Shown piece by piece: positions 32,087 through 44,424 of a stretch of DNA of 64,000 nt. Both the position numbers and the translations under genes were made by a program. The DNA lies in contig SAUG01000035.1 of the NCBI GenBank assembly GCA_011316305.1, forward strand, positions 310,001 through 374,000, given 5' to 3'. The notes beneath the pieces are model-generated. The model ran no database searches. It saw only the letters and a list, made by a program, of their open reading frames with translations, and was not told the origin of the DNA. Origin of the DNA: Rusavskia elegans. Its lineage: Eukaryota; Ascomycota; Lecanoromycetes; Teloschistales; Teloschistaceae. Each line of letters starts with the position of its first letter. Within the stretch, counting starts at the first letter, position 1.

Positions 32087-34472
32087 ATGCCAGACGATAC
32101 ACTCGCAGACGCCTCATCATCAACCACCTACTCCTCCCCTTCGCTCCCCTCTTCGCCGCCCGATCTCCGCCTGCTCCATTTCAATGATGTCTATCACATA
32201 GAGTAAATCATTCCACCATAGTTCTCCCTAAGCATCCTTCCATGGATTTCGCCTTGTTGCAGTCCAGAATCAATCCTCTAATCCACGATTTCCATCTTAC
32301 AGATGCGGTTCCGCAGAACCCGTAGGCGGCATCGCCCGCTTCCAATCCCTTCGCAACTTCTACGCCGACGATGCTCGATATCACGGCCAATCGGAGCTCG
32401 TCACTTTGTTCTCGGGCGATGCCTATAATCCTAGCCTGGAGAGCTCTGTCACCAAGGGCGCACATATGGTGCCCATCTTGAATGGCGTCTTAGGAAAAGA
32501 AGGCAGGGGGGCCGCCTGTGTGGGCGTGAGTATGCACATCAATCTTACATTCCCTTCAGACCTTTCTTCCCTCTTATCTTGTTACTTCCCTATTCTCGGT
32601 CCAAATTATACTTTTCAACCAAGTACCAAATTGGTCTTTTCTGATGCTCGCCGTAGAACCACGACCTCGACTTTGGGGTGCTGCAATTCCGCCATCTTAG
32701 ATCCCAATGCACTTTTCCCTGGTTGCTGGCCAACGTCCTGGATCCGGCGCTGGGTGATGATGTATCGCTGGGTAGTTGCGAGAAGACCAAGATCTTGGAA
32801 TCGAGTAATGGAATCAAGATCGGATTGATTGGCTTGGCCGAGAGGGAGTGGTACGTTTCTTCCTTCCCCTTTCTCTCATAGTATAGCAGCCGAGCCAGAC
32901 GAAATAAATCCAGGGAGCCACTCTCTTATCTGATTCATAACTACCTTTGTCTGGTCCGGGGGTCCATAGGCTATTCAAAGGGGTAATGCTTCTGCAATAT
33001 GTCTGACCACTTGCAGGCTGGACACGATTAATTCTCTTCCTCCGAACCTCATCTACAAATCCGCCTCCGAGACAGCCAAAGCACTTATTCCCTCACTTCG
33101 CGAGCAAGGCTCAGACATCATCATCGCTCTCACCCACGCCCGTGAACCCAGCGACGTCAAGCTCGCGGAGAAAACGCCTCCCGGCCTGATCGACCTGATC
33201 CTAGGTGGCCATGACCACTTCTACGGTCATCAACTCATCAACGGAGCCCACATCCTCCGCTCCGGCACCGACTTCAAAAACCTCAGCTACATCGAAGCCT
33301 ACCGCCACCCCTCATCGCCCACCACCAACAGTTCCTCCCCACCAAAATGGTCCTACCGCATCACCCGCCGCGACATTACTCGCTCCATCCCCTCTGACCC
33401 TGCCACCCTTACCCTCGTCTCAAAACTGACCTCGACCCTAAAATCGAAGCTCGAAAAACCCATCGGCTACACCTTCACCCCCCTGGACGCCCGTTTCACC
33501 ACAGTCCGCACCCAGGAATCCAACCTCGGCAACTTCGTCTGCGACCTCATGCGGCACACCTACTCCACCGACTGCGCCCTCATGGCCGGCGGCACCATCC
33601 GCGGCGATCAAGTATACCCACCCGGTATCCTCCGCCTAAAAGACATCATGAACTGTTTTCCCTTCGAAGACCCTGTCGTCGTCATCCGCGTCACGGGAAG
33701 CGCCATACTCGCAGCATTAGAAAACAGCATCACTCTTATTCCTGCGCTCGAGGGACGCTATTCGCAGGTTTCCGGCATTCGATTCTGCTATGATACTTCC
33801 TTATCACCCGGATCTCGCGTCAAATGGGTGGAGGTTGCTGATTCGCCTTTAGACAAGGAAAGGGAATACACCATGGCGACTCGAGGGTACATGGGCCGCG
33901 GTAAAGACGGGTTCACGAGCTTATTAGTGAAGAGTGAAGGTGGTGAAGCCGAAGAAATCGTAAGCGAGGAAAACGGGATCCTCATCTCCATGATTTTACG
34001 GCAGTATTTCATGTCCTTGAAGGTCCTAGGGCGGTGGAGGAGATGGGAACCTAGTATGGGCCGGCATTGGGGCGGGGTGCAGGCGAAACTGCACAAGCAG
34101 CCTGAAATGGATGTTGTGGAACCAAACGAGAAAGCGCCGACACATAAACATACGCTTAGCGGCAATGTCAAAGACCAGGACGGGCATAGATGTGGGGACG
34201 ACGATAGTGACGACGACGACGCAACGGACATCGAGAACGGTCCATCCGATCCCGCCACCCTCAAAGCCGCAGAAAAAGAGGAAAGAAAAACCCATCTTGC
34301 GAGAAGCGTAGTACGGCATTGGATGCGGGTAGCCAAGATCCAGAGCGCTGGACTCGTGGATGGTGGAGCGACGAACGAGGAGATGCCGGATTGGACGAGG
34401 GGGATAGCGCCGAAATTGGAAGGGAGGATCATTATTGAATGTGGCGGAGGTGATGGGAGAGAAGCTAAGTAG
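32087..34472 (+). CDS. 5'-nucleotidase / metallophosphoesterase family protein
   Basis: Two-domain 5'-nucleotidase of the UshA/CD73 type, hydrolysing nucleotides or related phosphoesters with two metal ions. CDS join(32087..32202,32303..32525,32657..32850,33017..34472); introns of 100, 131 and 166 nt, longer than elsewhere in the window. Metal-binding motifs in order: HFNDVYHIE, FSGDAYNPSLES, NHDLDFG, ALTHAREPSD and GGHDHFYGH. The C-terminal substrate domain has TVRTQESNLGNFVCDLMRH, AGGTIRGD, FPFEDPVVVIRVTG and MATRGYMGRGKDGF. A long acidic, low-complexity extension (DDDSDDDDATDIENG) follows, about 130 residues after the nucleotidase domain. No signal peptide, so probably intracellular. Substrate not determinable. 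Confidence 0.9.
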
Positions 34473-34692
34473 GTAGCTAAGGTAGTTTAGGAATTACGAA
34501 TTTTGGTTTCGCTTAGGGAAAAAAGGGGTGAATAGTTAAGATTCGATGGAGGACTATGTTCTGAATTTACTTAGGTTACTCTACCCAGGACAGATTGAGT
34601 CTGTCAGCTCGGACGATATGATCTGATTTTCGTGCGTTTATGGAACTGGCATCTATGAGTAGACAAGAGGGTAGTCGTACTAAGGTAAGGTA
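34473..34692. other. 3' flank of the nucleotidase gene
   Basis: About 220 bases up to the target duplication of the LTR element. Normal composition, no ORF. Confidence 0.4.
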
Positions 34693-34697
34693 GTTAC

Positions 34698-34869
34698 TGT
34701 TACGGTTGCTCATTGGCTGGGTTCTTATTATATCAGCGGACGCTAACGTAGAGTAGTTAGCGAAGTAGGGCCAGCTCTACTAGCTCTACTTCCTTTTTTA
34801 TATATATAGTTTTTATAGATTATTTTAATATTATTACGATTACTATATATCTACTATATACTCGTTTTA
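34698..34869 (+). repeat. 5' LTR, 172 bp
   Basis: Starts TGTTACGGTTGCTCATTGG. Its outer half keeps CA/TG dinucleotides; from about 34800 inward they are replaced by TA. The same offset (6890) applies along the whole length to the 3' LTR. Confidence 0.93.
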
Positions 34870-37800
34870 GTTAGTAATAATAAATAGTTACTTTTCTTAG
34901 CCGTCTTAATACCTTTAAATCCTTTATTAGGCTTTTTAATAACCGTTAGATAAAGGGCCTAAATAAATAAATAAATATAATCTAAAGTTTTTTAATCGGT
35001 TAGCTTTATTAGAAATTTATTATATATCTATTATATAAAACCCTACTACTTCCGTATTAATTATTAATTAATTACTAAACTAGAACTTTATTTAGTAATA
35101 GAAGAAGCGAGTAGGAAAGCTAAATATATAAATATCGCCTTCTAACTATACGATTTCTATAAAATAGTACTAGACTACCGATATTAGTCGATTATTAAAT
35201 TACCGACTAGGCGTAAAATCTAGTACTTTATAAAGATATCGTTTAGATTTTTAATTCGAATAGATACTATACTCTACCCTATAGAGTAGCCCGAAAAAAG
35301 AGCTACCTTTAAAATAGTAGTTAAGAAATTCGAGTAGTTAACCGAAAACTATAAAGTTAACGGCCTTATACGCCTAGTTATTATTAAACCTCGAACCTCT
35401 ATAAGTAACTAAATATATCTAACTAGAGAGTACGATAATTATAACTTCTAGAATTTATTAGGCTGCCGAGATATCTTCGAACTAACTCCTCTATTAGGAT
35501 CTATTCTACCTTTCTTACTACTAATAACCTTCTAACAGGCTTAATAGATTTAATAGATTTAACAGGCTTAACTTTAGAACTTAGATATCGAGGAAGACGA
35601 AGCTAATATAGTTAATTTTAGTAATAAATAGTTCGAAAGATTTATAGCGGGATTAAAAATAATTTAAACGCCCTAAAGAAAGTATAATACCAACGATTAC
35701 TTCCGACCTACTAATATCGGGTATTTTAATTCTAATAGTAATATCTCGGAGCTATTAGAAACTAAAGATAGTAAGACGGTCTACTATAATATTTTCTCGT
35801 TTACTACCCGAATTCGTATTAAAGTATAAGGCGAGGATATAGCTATTATTATAAAAAACTTTAATTAATATCTCCTAGATAAAGCTGAACGATAGTATAC
35901 TAGTAAAATCGATAAAACTATATATAATAGACTTTACGTATATATCGAAAATTAGTATAAAAACTTCGAAGTACGTTTCTATAAATTACCGGGCGAAATA
36001 TTCTATAAATTTAAATAATACCGATATATTTTTAGAGAAGTACGTATTTATAAAGATCTAGAAGACTATATCTAATATATTATTATTAATAGTAAAAATA
36101 TAGATATTATAACTACCGAGTAAATTTAAATAATACTAGTAATTAACTATATAGATAGTAAATTACGTCTAATACTATTTTCTATTACCGCGGATACTAT
36201 ACTAGCCGCTTTTATTACTTATATATAATATCGAAAGTCCGACTAGTTTAATAACTATAAACTATACGTTAACTAGGGTTCTAATAAACTCTAGTAAAAT
36301 TCTAATCGAATATAGAACCGGCTACTACCCTATAACGATAACTAGAATAAATAAAGGTATAGTTCGGACTATAAAAACCCTTGCCGCCGCGATAATAAAT
36401 CCGTAGATAAACTAATTAAAAAAAAGGAACGTATTATTATAAAGTAATACTAAAATAAACCACGCTATAATAATAGGAAGCCACGCTATAGTAATAACGA
36501 TAAAAGAAAAAGTAAATAGGTCTACTATAATAACTAAGAGTCGGATTATAGATTCTAATCCGGTAATAAATTTTAAAAAGGCTATAACCAGAAATACTAT
36601 AAAGAGACCCTATATAGTAATAATAGCGACGAAATAAGCGGTTACGAGGACGTATAGGATATAGGCTTTACCGTTTAATAGGTAGGCTTTATAGTATCGC
36701 CTACTGCCCTACCGTTTATAGATAAAAGGTAGGCCTATTCTAGAAAATATAAATACTGCCGTTAGAAATTCGCTTCGTAGACTAAATATTATAAATATAA
36801 AAAGACCGGTTATCTATCTAAATCTAAAGCCGCTATATTATCTACTAATAAAAGTAAAATCTTTCTAATTAAAGAGATATAGCCTGAAGTTTAGCCTAAA
36901 GTTTAGTCTAAAGAACCTACTAGTAACCGATCTATTATTATTTCCTTATAAACTAATCTAAACGAGTAGACGTTTAGTTATATCTTTAAAGATTTCTAGT
37001 ACGTAAAGATATAAGCGTATATTAGTAGTTCGGTAAACGATAAAACTACTATATATATAGACTCCGGATATAAAATATTATTAATTAACCGAAAGTATTT
37101 TAGGGAGTACTATCTAATAGTAGAAGTTAAAATAATATCTATTTCGATAACGGTATAAAGTATTAGTATAAAAGTATACCAAGCGAACCAATATATAGTA
37201 GTAGACTTCTATTTCCTAACTATAAATAAGCTAATCGTATATATCTACCGCGAGATATATATTATCGACGATCTATAAATTAATATATTAATTAGAACGG
37301 ATATTCTACTCTCTAAAAAATAGATACTCGATTATCCTAATTAAAAGGCGATCTTTACTAAATACTAGGATCTTAAAATCAAGTTCTAGATATTTAGTAA
37401 AACTAAGATTCGACGAATAATCTTTAGTAAAAAGAAGATTATTATCCTATCTAGGAAGCGCGCCGCTATCCTAATTATAGGCGCTAAAAGGAAGAATTTT
37501 AATCTTCCTAACCGAGATCTTTTATTCGAACCCTTTAACTAATTATTTACGCTATTTATATCGATAGTAAACGGGAATATAAACTATATTACCGCCGAAA
37601 ATCCAACCGATATATCTATAATAATAGTACGCTATATAAATCTAGGCCGTATCGTAGATAGTGATAATATTAGGAGCTACTTTTTAGTATTCTAATATAA
37701 TAAATTATTTACGATTAGAGGTAAAAATAAAAGTAACTAGAAGAAAGCTATAATAAAAGGACTTTTAACCGCGGTCTTAGTAGTTCGTATCGGCTAGTAA

Positions 37801-40800
37801 CTTTCCAGGGTAACGGTATAAATAGCTAATCTTACTATACCGACTTTAATATCGATAGTATCTAAGGTTTACCTACCTAATAGCGTTACTATATACGGAA
37901 TACTTTAAGAGGCAGATAAATTTTAAAGGGTTATCGATAAATTCCTACTACTATAGATCGATTCCGGCTAGTAAACGAAAGTACCTAAAAATGAATAGAT
38001 AGAGATCTCTTTAGTTAATAATTAGGAATAATAGTATAAATCGGAGTAGGTACGAATCTATACTTTAAGATATTATAATTAAAAGGTTATTAATAAAACC
38101 TTTAATAAACTATATAAATAAAGCCGTTTAGAATAGACTAAATACTATACTAAATTTAGTTTCCTCTACTTTATAATCTAGAAGCCTCCTACTTTTAACT
38201 AATCTATAAAGGGCCGAGTTATAGTTAATATTCGAGTATTTAATAAGATTACTATTCTAGATATATACTCTATCCCGATATAATCTAATATTCTAGTACT
38301 ACTATAAAGATATAAATATATTATAATAGTCGACGCGGTATTATTCTTCTACCAGTTCCTGGTTAAATAGTCGTATCGATACCGTTTTACTATAACGACC
38401 TATCGAAAATAGGAAACTTTTAACTACGCGCTAATAGAATACCGTAACTTGCCGGTATATATATAATAGATAATAAACCGAATTCTACAGAATTATCGCG
38501 ATTATATAAAGGTATATATTAACGATATCGTTATCTTTTCTAAAATCTTCGAAGAATATACCGAATACCTCTACGCCGTATTTAAAAAACTCTCTAAATA
38601 TAATATTAGCTTTAGTTCTAAGAAATCGTTTCTAATATACCTTTTAGTATAATTACTAGAATAGCGAGTAGACGTATTTAGTTTTATAATAGATATAGAA
38701 AAACTAGCCGTAATTATACGCCTAGCCTTTCTATAAATATTATAAAAACTGGACTACTATCTAGGCCTAACCGGCTATCTACAGAACTACGTCTCTTTCT
38801 ACTCCGGCGTTAGTTAGTTTCTAAAAGACCGAAAGATAAAGCTTTACTAGATTTTACGGGAGCGATAAATAACCGGTAATATATAAAAAAGGAAGGCAGT
38901 AAAGATAAAAGTTATAATACTAATAAAGGAAAAAATAGAATTCTACCGGATAATATAGAAGTTATTTACTCGGCGGGAAATATTAACCTACTTTATAGCT
39001 ATACGAATCCTTTATATTAATATCGATACTAGCCTATAAAATATTAGGGTCTATACCTACTACTCTAAATATAAAACTAATAGGATATCTAGATAGAAAT
39101 CTATTAAATCTATTCTATTTTTATCTAGAATACTTACGGCCGTAGAAATAAAATACTAGTCTACCGAGTTAGAAGTTATAGGGTTTATATAGATAGTAAA
39201 AAAACTATACTACTTTATCGAGGCTTTCTATTACGCTATAGTTATCTATATTAACTATTAGGCGATTATTAATATAGCGAAACAGAGTAGCTTTAATACT
39301 ACTTCTATAATATAATTTAATTTCCGCTATATACGTTTTTTTAAATATCTATCCAGATTTATATTAGATATCCGGTATAAACCCGGCAAGTTAAATATCG
39401 TCCCGGATATACTATTCCGGCTCCCTATTATAATAGAGATCTAGAAATTCTTCGAAGAACGCTATATAGATAAAACGGATACCATAAATACTAAACCAGC
39501 CCTTCTACTATAATACGGATATCTAATCGCTATAGTAAAACTATTAGAAAAATTTAAAACGAAAATTAAAGAGGTATATATAGAAGATAAAAACTATTTT
39601 AAAATAATCGAATAGCTTCGTAGTAATAATATATTAAAGGAGGACGGAGCTTGCCTATCTTTTTTACTCCGCCGAGGTCTTATCTATTTTAACGATAAAG
39701 AACTAGGTCGCTATATTATAATACCTAGCGTTCTAGACTAAAAGCTATTTTATATAGTTTATAATAATACCGGATATTCTAGTTACGCCCGAATATATAA
39801 GCGGCTAATAGATAAATTCTTTATCTTTAATATAGTAAAAAAGTTTAAAGAATATATTATTTACTATCTCGATTATTAAATAAAGCGAATATTTTACTAT
39901 AGACTATTTAGATTACTCCAGCCTATTTTATATCCGGTAAAACCTTTTAATATTCTATTAATCGACTTTATCCTAGCTCTATTAGTCTCGGTACTAGATA
40001 AATTTAATTATATTATACCGGTTATAGATAAATTTATAAAAGCTATTATAATTATTCTAGGTAAAATAATATAGTCCGGAAAGGATTAGATAATAGCTTT
40101 ATTTAACCGCTTATATTTAATTCTATAGGAAATATAGAAGGTAATAATATCCGATAGAAACCGTAAGTTTATCGGCGAGCTATAGTCTATAATATTTAAA
40201 CGACTAGAAGTTCGTTTAATTTTTACTATTTTATAGTATCTATTAGCCGACGGGTAATTAGAATATACTAACTAGATAGTCGAAATTATTTTATACTACT
40301 TCCTTACTATACTAGAAGATTATAATCGATAGTTAACAGTCTTACCTCGACTTTCCGCTATACTTTCTAATAGTACGAGCCGTAAAATAGGCCTTATACT
40401 AATATAGGTAATATACGGATAAAAAATAAAGGAGGGACTCGATCTAGTAAAAGTAGAAAAAGATATCCTAATTATAGATCTTTTAGAAGAAAATACTACG
40501 GCTCTATTATAACTTTAGCGAGTAGGAATAGTACTGCCGATACGGGTAAATTCTGCTCTACCTACTCTACCCGCTAAAATAAATACGTTAATATTCGTAG
40601 AACCTATAGCGTAGGTATATCCTATCGTTATAGAAGAACTATTATAGCTCTACTAGCTAATATATATCGATACCAGAAACGTTATTAGTCTAGCCGCTAT
40701 AGTAATAAAATACTAATATAATTTAAAATACCTATAGTAGTTCTTCCGCGCGGGTAATTAGATTAATCTATAACTTTATCGAAGATATATAGTATCTAAT

Positions 40801-41348
40801 TTAAAGGACCGAAATTATAAAATCAAATAGTAATTTACTAGACCTTTTAAGGTTTTTAAAAAGATTAACCTACTAGCCTACCGCTTTCGTCTACTAAATT
40901 TAATAAACCGGCTATAGCCTATTATTTCGATCGCTTATCTAGAACCTGCGAAATCGCCTTATAAAGATTTCTACTAGCGATAACTAATAGAGCCTATTTT
41001 AATACCGGTAAATAAATTTAACCGTCTAATTAAATACTTACTCTGCCGCTGTAATTAGAACCGCCGAGGTAGAGGAATATTTACCGAGTATCTAATATAA
41101 TACTAGAGCTTAGGCGCCGAATATTAACGGTAGAAACCTAGAAGGATTATTTTAAACTAGCTAAAAGCGGAGTTCGAAGCTATATAAACTCTAGCTAATT
41201 AGAACGAATAGGAGCGCTAAATAGAGTATAAAATATAAAGATAGCGCTAATTAATACCGTCTTTATTCCTTTTTTTAATTTTTTCGGTCAGATTTATAAT
41301 ATATTTAAAATAAAATATATATTTATTATAGAAGCTTTCTAGTATAAA

Positions 41349-41434
41349 GATATAGAAAAGCCTATCTAATATAATATTATAGACTAGTTATATTAGACAA
41401 AATCCGCTACCTAGGTTCGAGCCCTGGCTATATA
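41349..41434 (+). repeat. tRNA-like relic inside the LTR element
   Basis: A T-arm CTAGG-TTCGAGC-CCTGG (41411-41427) pairs completely with one G-T wobble. It is followed by CTATATA, which can pair with GATATAG at 41349-41355 as an acceptor stem. Between them lies an inverted repeat TCTAATATAA/TTATATTAGA. The total of 86 nt would fit a long-variable-arm tRNA. The D arm and anticodon are not convincing. It lies between the chromodomain segment and the 3' LTR. Confidence 0.3.
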
Positions 41435-41587
41435 TATTAAGATAATCCTACTTTTTAATTTTTTTATCTTTAACTTCGAGCCGTTTAAAGCTATTTAAAT
41501 ATTCGAATACCCTTTTTTAATATATACTAATTAGAGGAACAGAAGAACCTCTTTTAGAAGTAAAAGGCTTTTTATAAAGCCGGTAAC

Positions 41588-41759
41588 TATTACGGTTACT
41601 TATTAGCTAGGTTTTTATTATATTAGCGGACGCTAACTTAGAGTGGTTAGCGAAGTAGGGCCAGCCCTACTAGCCCTACTTCCTTTTTTATATATATAGT
41701 TTTTATGGATCATCTCAATATTATTACGATTACCATACATCTACTGTACACTCGCTTCA
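41588..41759 (+). repeat. 3' LTR, 172 bp
   Basis: Starts TATTACGG (RIP-altered TGTTACGG) and ends CTCGCTTCA. Here the outer, right half is the unmutated one. It is directly followed by the GTTAC duplication. Confidence 0.93.
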
Positions 41760-41764
41760 GTTAC

Positions 41765-42694
41765 GCTCTTATTCCCTAACTCCCCTCCATCACATACAGT
41801 GTTCCTTATCATCTATCTATCACCTCCAATCCCCTTACAAAGCAACCACTTCACCTCAAACGCAGGTAAAAAACATACACAGCCAGCAGCAATCTATTTC
41901 CTATAACCAGTATACACCACCACACACGTATCATCGTTCAAACTCCACTAAACCACCCCTACTCCAGTACCCTACCAATCACCTCCCCTACCTTTCCATT
42001 CCCAAAACCTTTGAAATCATAGAAATCTATCAAGCTTTAACAAGGCAAGGTATCGGTCAAACAGCAACTACCCTACGCAGAATCTGCTTCTCACGCTCCT
42101 TTACCTACGAGCTGAAATACTAAACGTAACTATATATATTGTGAATGTTAGGCGGAAGAAGAAGGAAAGCATTAAAAACAAAATCCCAAGCGCTGTTAGC
42201 TGATGATTCGTTATTTGGAGTTCGGGTGGGGTTTGAGAGGGGAGGTTTTGTGTTTGTATATTTGTATACTATTTACTTTATGCGGGAATTTCGACGATAG
42301 ATTTCGCTCGAGGCTTTTTGAGTTAAATGGCATGAAGCTCGGATGGCTTTCGGGCGAATTTGATTTTTGTAAATCGTTTTGCATTGATGACGATGACTCT
42401 GTTCTGATAGATTGTCTTGGGGAAGAATATACTATAGGGAGTCGCTGGATTGTGGGATATGAAAGATTGAGCCTCGAGTGAATATCTATTTTATACCCTG
42501 GTCTAGCACGAAAATCAGTGGCTGTGAAGAATTACCTAGCTACTTAGTGCCACTTCTGCCGGCGTGTAGGATAATCAGTAGATCACAGTCGGTCGGTAGA
42601 TCCTTGTTGGCCAATAATTGACTCGTCTTAGCTATTAGCGACTGATCAAAAAACAAAAGAAAAAAGAAAAAAAAACAAAAACCAAGGTTCACAG
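41765..42694. other. intergenic region after the LTR element
   Basis: About 930 bases of normal composition. A plus-strand ORF at 42203-42481 has no recognisable pattern and is not supported. Contains an A-rich run at 42645-42682 just beyond the 3' end of the next (minus-strand) gene. Confidence 0.4.
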
Positions 42695-43654
42695 CTAGCA
42701 TCTTCCATAGTGGTAATTATAGTCAAACGCATCGACAATCCCATAAGCATGGACCGCCGTGGCCAGCACAACAAGGAGATGGAATACTTGATGCGAGCAT
42801 CCCCATAGGTCGAATCTGCCGGGAAAGATCGATTCAGGGAAGCGGGTGCCGTAGAAAAAGGCGCCAATGATCAGCAGAAGGCCTTCGAGGAGGTAGAACG
42901 GCATCCCGCTTGATCGAATCATTTGAGGGATACCGAATAGCTTGATGCCGTGTATGAGAGGCGCGAAACCTGAGAAGCCGGTACAGACGAAGGTGCAGGT
43001 GCGGAGGGTCCGGTAGCGGAGACCTTGGAGGCTGGGATTGAGAAGGATGATGATGGTTGTGGTACTGAGAGTCGCTATCTGTTTGAGGAGTTGAGCTCAT
43101 TGATATACTGGACACCGCAGGGTATATACCATTGACCAATAAACTTTCTGCAAAGTGGGCTCGCAATAGAAGACGAAATAGATGCCCGAGACAAAGTCTC
43201 CGAGCGTGAGGATCATAATGCCGACGTAGTCAAGACGAAGCCAGAGATTGGAGACGGTCGCGGAATGGTTCATCAGGGTGTGGTAGGTTGCTGATATGCC
43301 GAGACAGACGGACGCGGTAAGGAAGAAGAAGGCGAAGATCAGTTGGTCTCCGATGGTGCTGTCAGGGTACTTTAAGGGCTGGACACGGGCAATGATCGCT
43401 TGACAGGCGAGCGAGCCTATCGAGGGAATGAAATGAGTGAAGATGTTTGCGGTTTCGTTGTGTAGATACGCCCAGCTTGCGAAGCAGAGATACGCGGAGT
43501 TGCTTTCTGCCCGGTACCCGGAGAGGATATATTCGTTGTCTTGATGCCATGCGGGGATCTGATCGTAGCGTAGTAGTACTTGGTGATTGGTCTTTGGGGG
43601 TGATATAGGAGACTCGGGGATTGGACTTTGAGGTCGGCGTGTACGTCGCTCCAT
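42695..43654 (-). CDS. PAQR/Izh-type membrane receptor (haemolysin III related)
   Basis: Seven-helix PAQR family protein (adiponectin receptor/Izh type), in yeast linked to sterol and zinc balance. CDS complement(join(42695..43078,43130..43654)), intron 51 nt, 302 residues. The N-terminus MERRTRRPQSPIPESP is followed by LLRYDQIPAWHQDNEYILSG and YLHNETANIFTHFIP, the family entry motif. The metal-site residues are present: GISATYHTLMNHS after helix 2-3 and CSHQVFHLLVVLATAVH near the end. LRLDYVGIMILTLGDFVSGI is also typical. Length and topology are complete; no damage seen. Confidence 0.93.
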
Positions 43655-44424
43655 AGTTGCAAGAGGCTCGGCCAGGATAGGAGTAAATGGACTGCGCTGC
43701 GTCTCAGTTTTGGAGTATCAAAGGTAGATCAAAAGCAGTCCGGAGAGAGGGGATTGGGAAGCTTGTACTTGATATACAAGTCGAATGCACCGGCCCCCGT
43801 TGATCATGCAAGAGTCACTATGTTTATCGATATGTCGAATTAGAGGCATTCTCATCAGGGTGAGACATTGTGATTGTTGATGGCGGCCAGGGTTGAGAAG
43901 GGGTTGCAGTGGACGTATTAACCTCTCCTCCTCTCTTCCTCTTCTCAATATAGAAAGGGTCATGCTGTACAAACGCGCGGGGCGGCACGTTATCGCTCCG
44001 CGGCTCGGTATCACGCCGGCAAGGTTCTGATCTGGAAAAGCCGTCAATACTCGTACTGGAGCCTACAGCCGGGTCCATGCTCTATGAAGTAGTGTGCGTT
44101 GGAATTTCCGGAAGGCTCATGGGCCTGCGATGATGGCCAGATGCATCTGCTCCCTCTGCCGAGGCACAATTGGTATCAGTGAGCCTTTGCGTTTCGAGCG
44201 ACTCGTTGCGTAGACCTCTCTCACATGAAGTCATGCTCTGTCAGCCTGTAGACGCAGGCAGATTCTTCGTACACTGATATCATGGCGCTGATGACGTAAC
44301 ACCGGTAAAGGTACCTAATTAGGCTTAGTGACCACACTCCTTGGCGCACACATCTTGTAATTTACAAAATGTAAATTACGGTACCTTAGCTTCTCCATAG
44401 ATTCCTGCTCATCATCATAAATCA
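43655..44424. other. intergenic region with a perfect 10 bp inverted repeat
   Basis: About 770 bases. No supported ORF. GTAATTTACA-AAA-TGTAAATTAC at 44357-44379 is a perfect hairpin with a 3-base loop about 45 bases beyond the stop codon of the next minus-strand gene; it may form in that gene's 3' UTR. Confidence 0.5.

Larger units (their letters stand above)
34698..41759 (+). mobile_element. RIP-ruined Ty3/gypsy retrotransposon with chromodomain, 7062 bp
   Basis: Two LTRs of exactly 172 bp (34698-34869 and 41588-41759) with TG...CA ends, and a 5 bp duplication GTTAC at 34693-34697 and 41760-41764. Through many stops the plus strand still reads gag (about 35600-36850) with a zinc-knuckle remnant near 36760-36830, a protease DSG at about 37060-37075, reverse transcriptase with YINDIVIFS near 38520, RNase H (about 38990-39400), integrase with an ISDR-type motif near 40150, and a final chromodomain-like segment (about 41050-41160). 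This is the order of Ty3/gypsy chromoviruses. Every frame is broken, almost all by TAA/TAG, so it cannot be active. Confidence 0.93.

Noticed and set aside
33788..34432. 214-codon minus-strand ORF
   Set aside because: Exactly antisense to the conserved 5'-nucleotidase exon.
24514..34472. A secondary-metabolite or catabolic cluster (urc4, gtr1, PQ-loop, bestrophin-like, nucleotidase on one strand)
   Set aside because: No backbone enzyme, cluster regulator or shared promoter motif is visible; each gene has its own spacing and a housekeeping-type role.
42203..42481. 92-codon plus-strand ORF near the LTR element
   Set aside because: No family pattern, no neighbours in support, and located in a region that looks like ordinary spacer.
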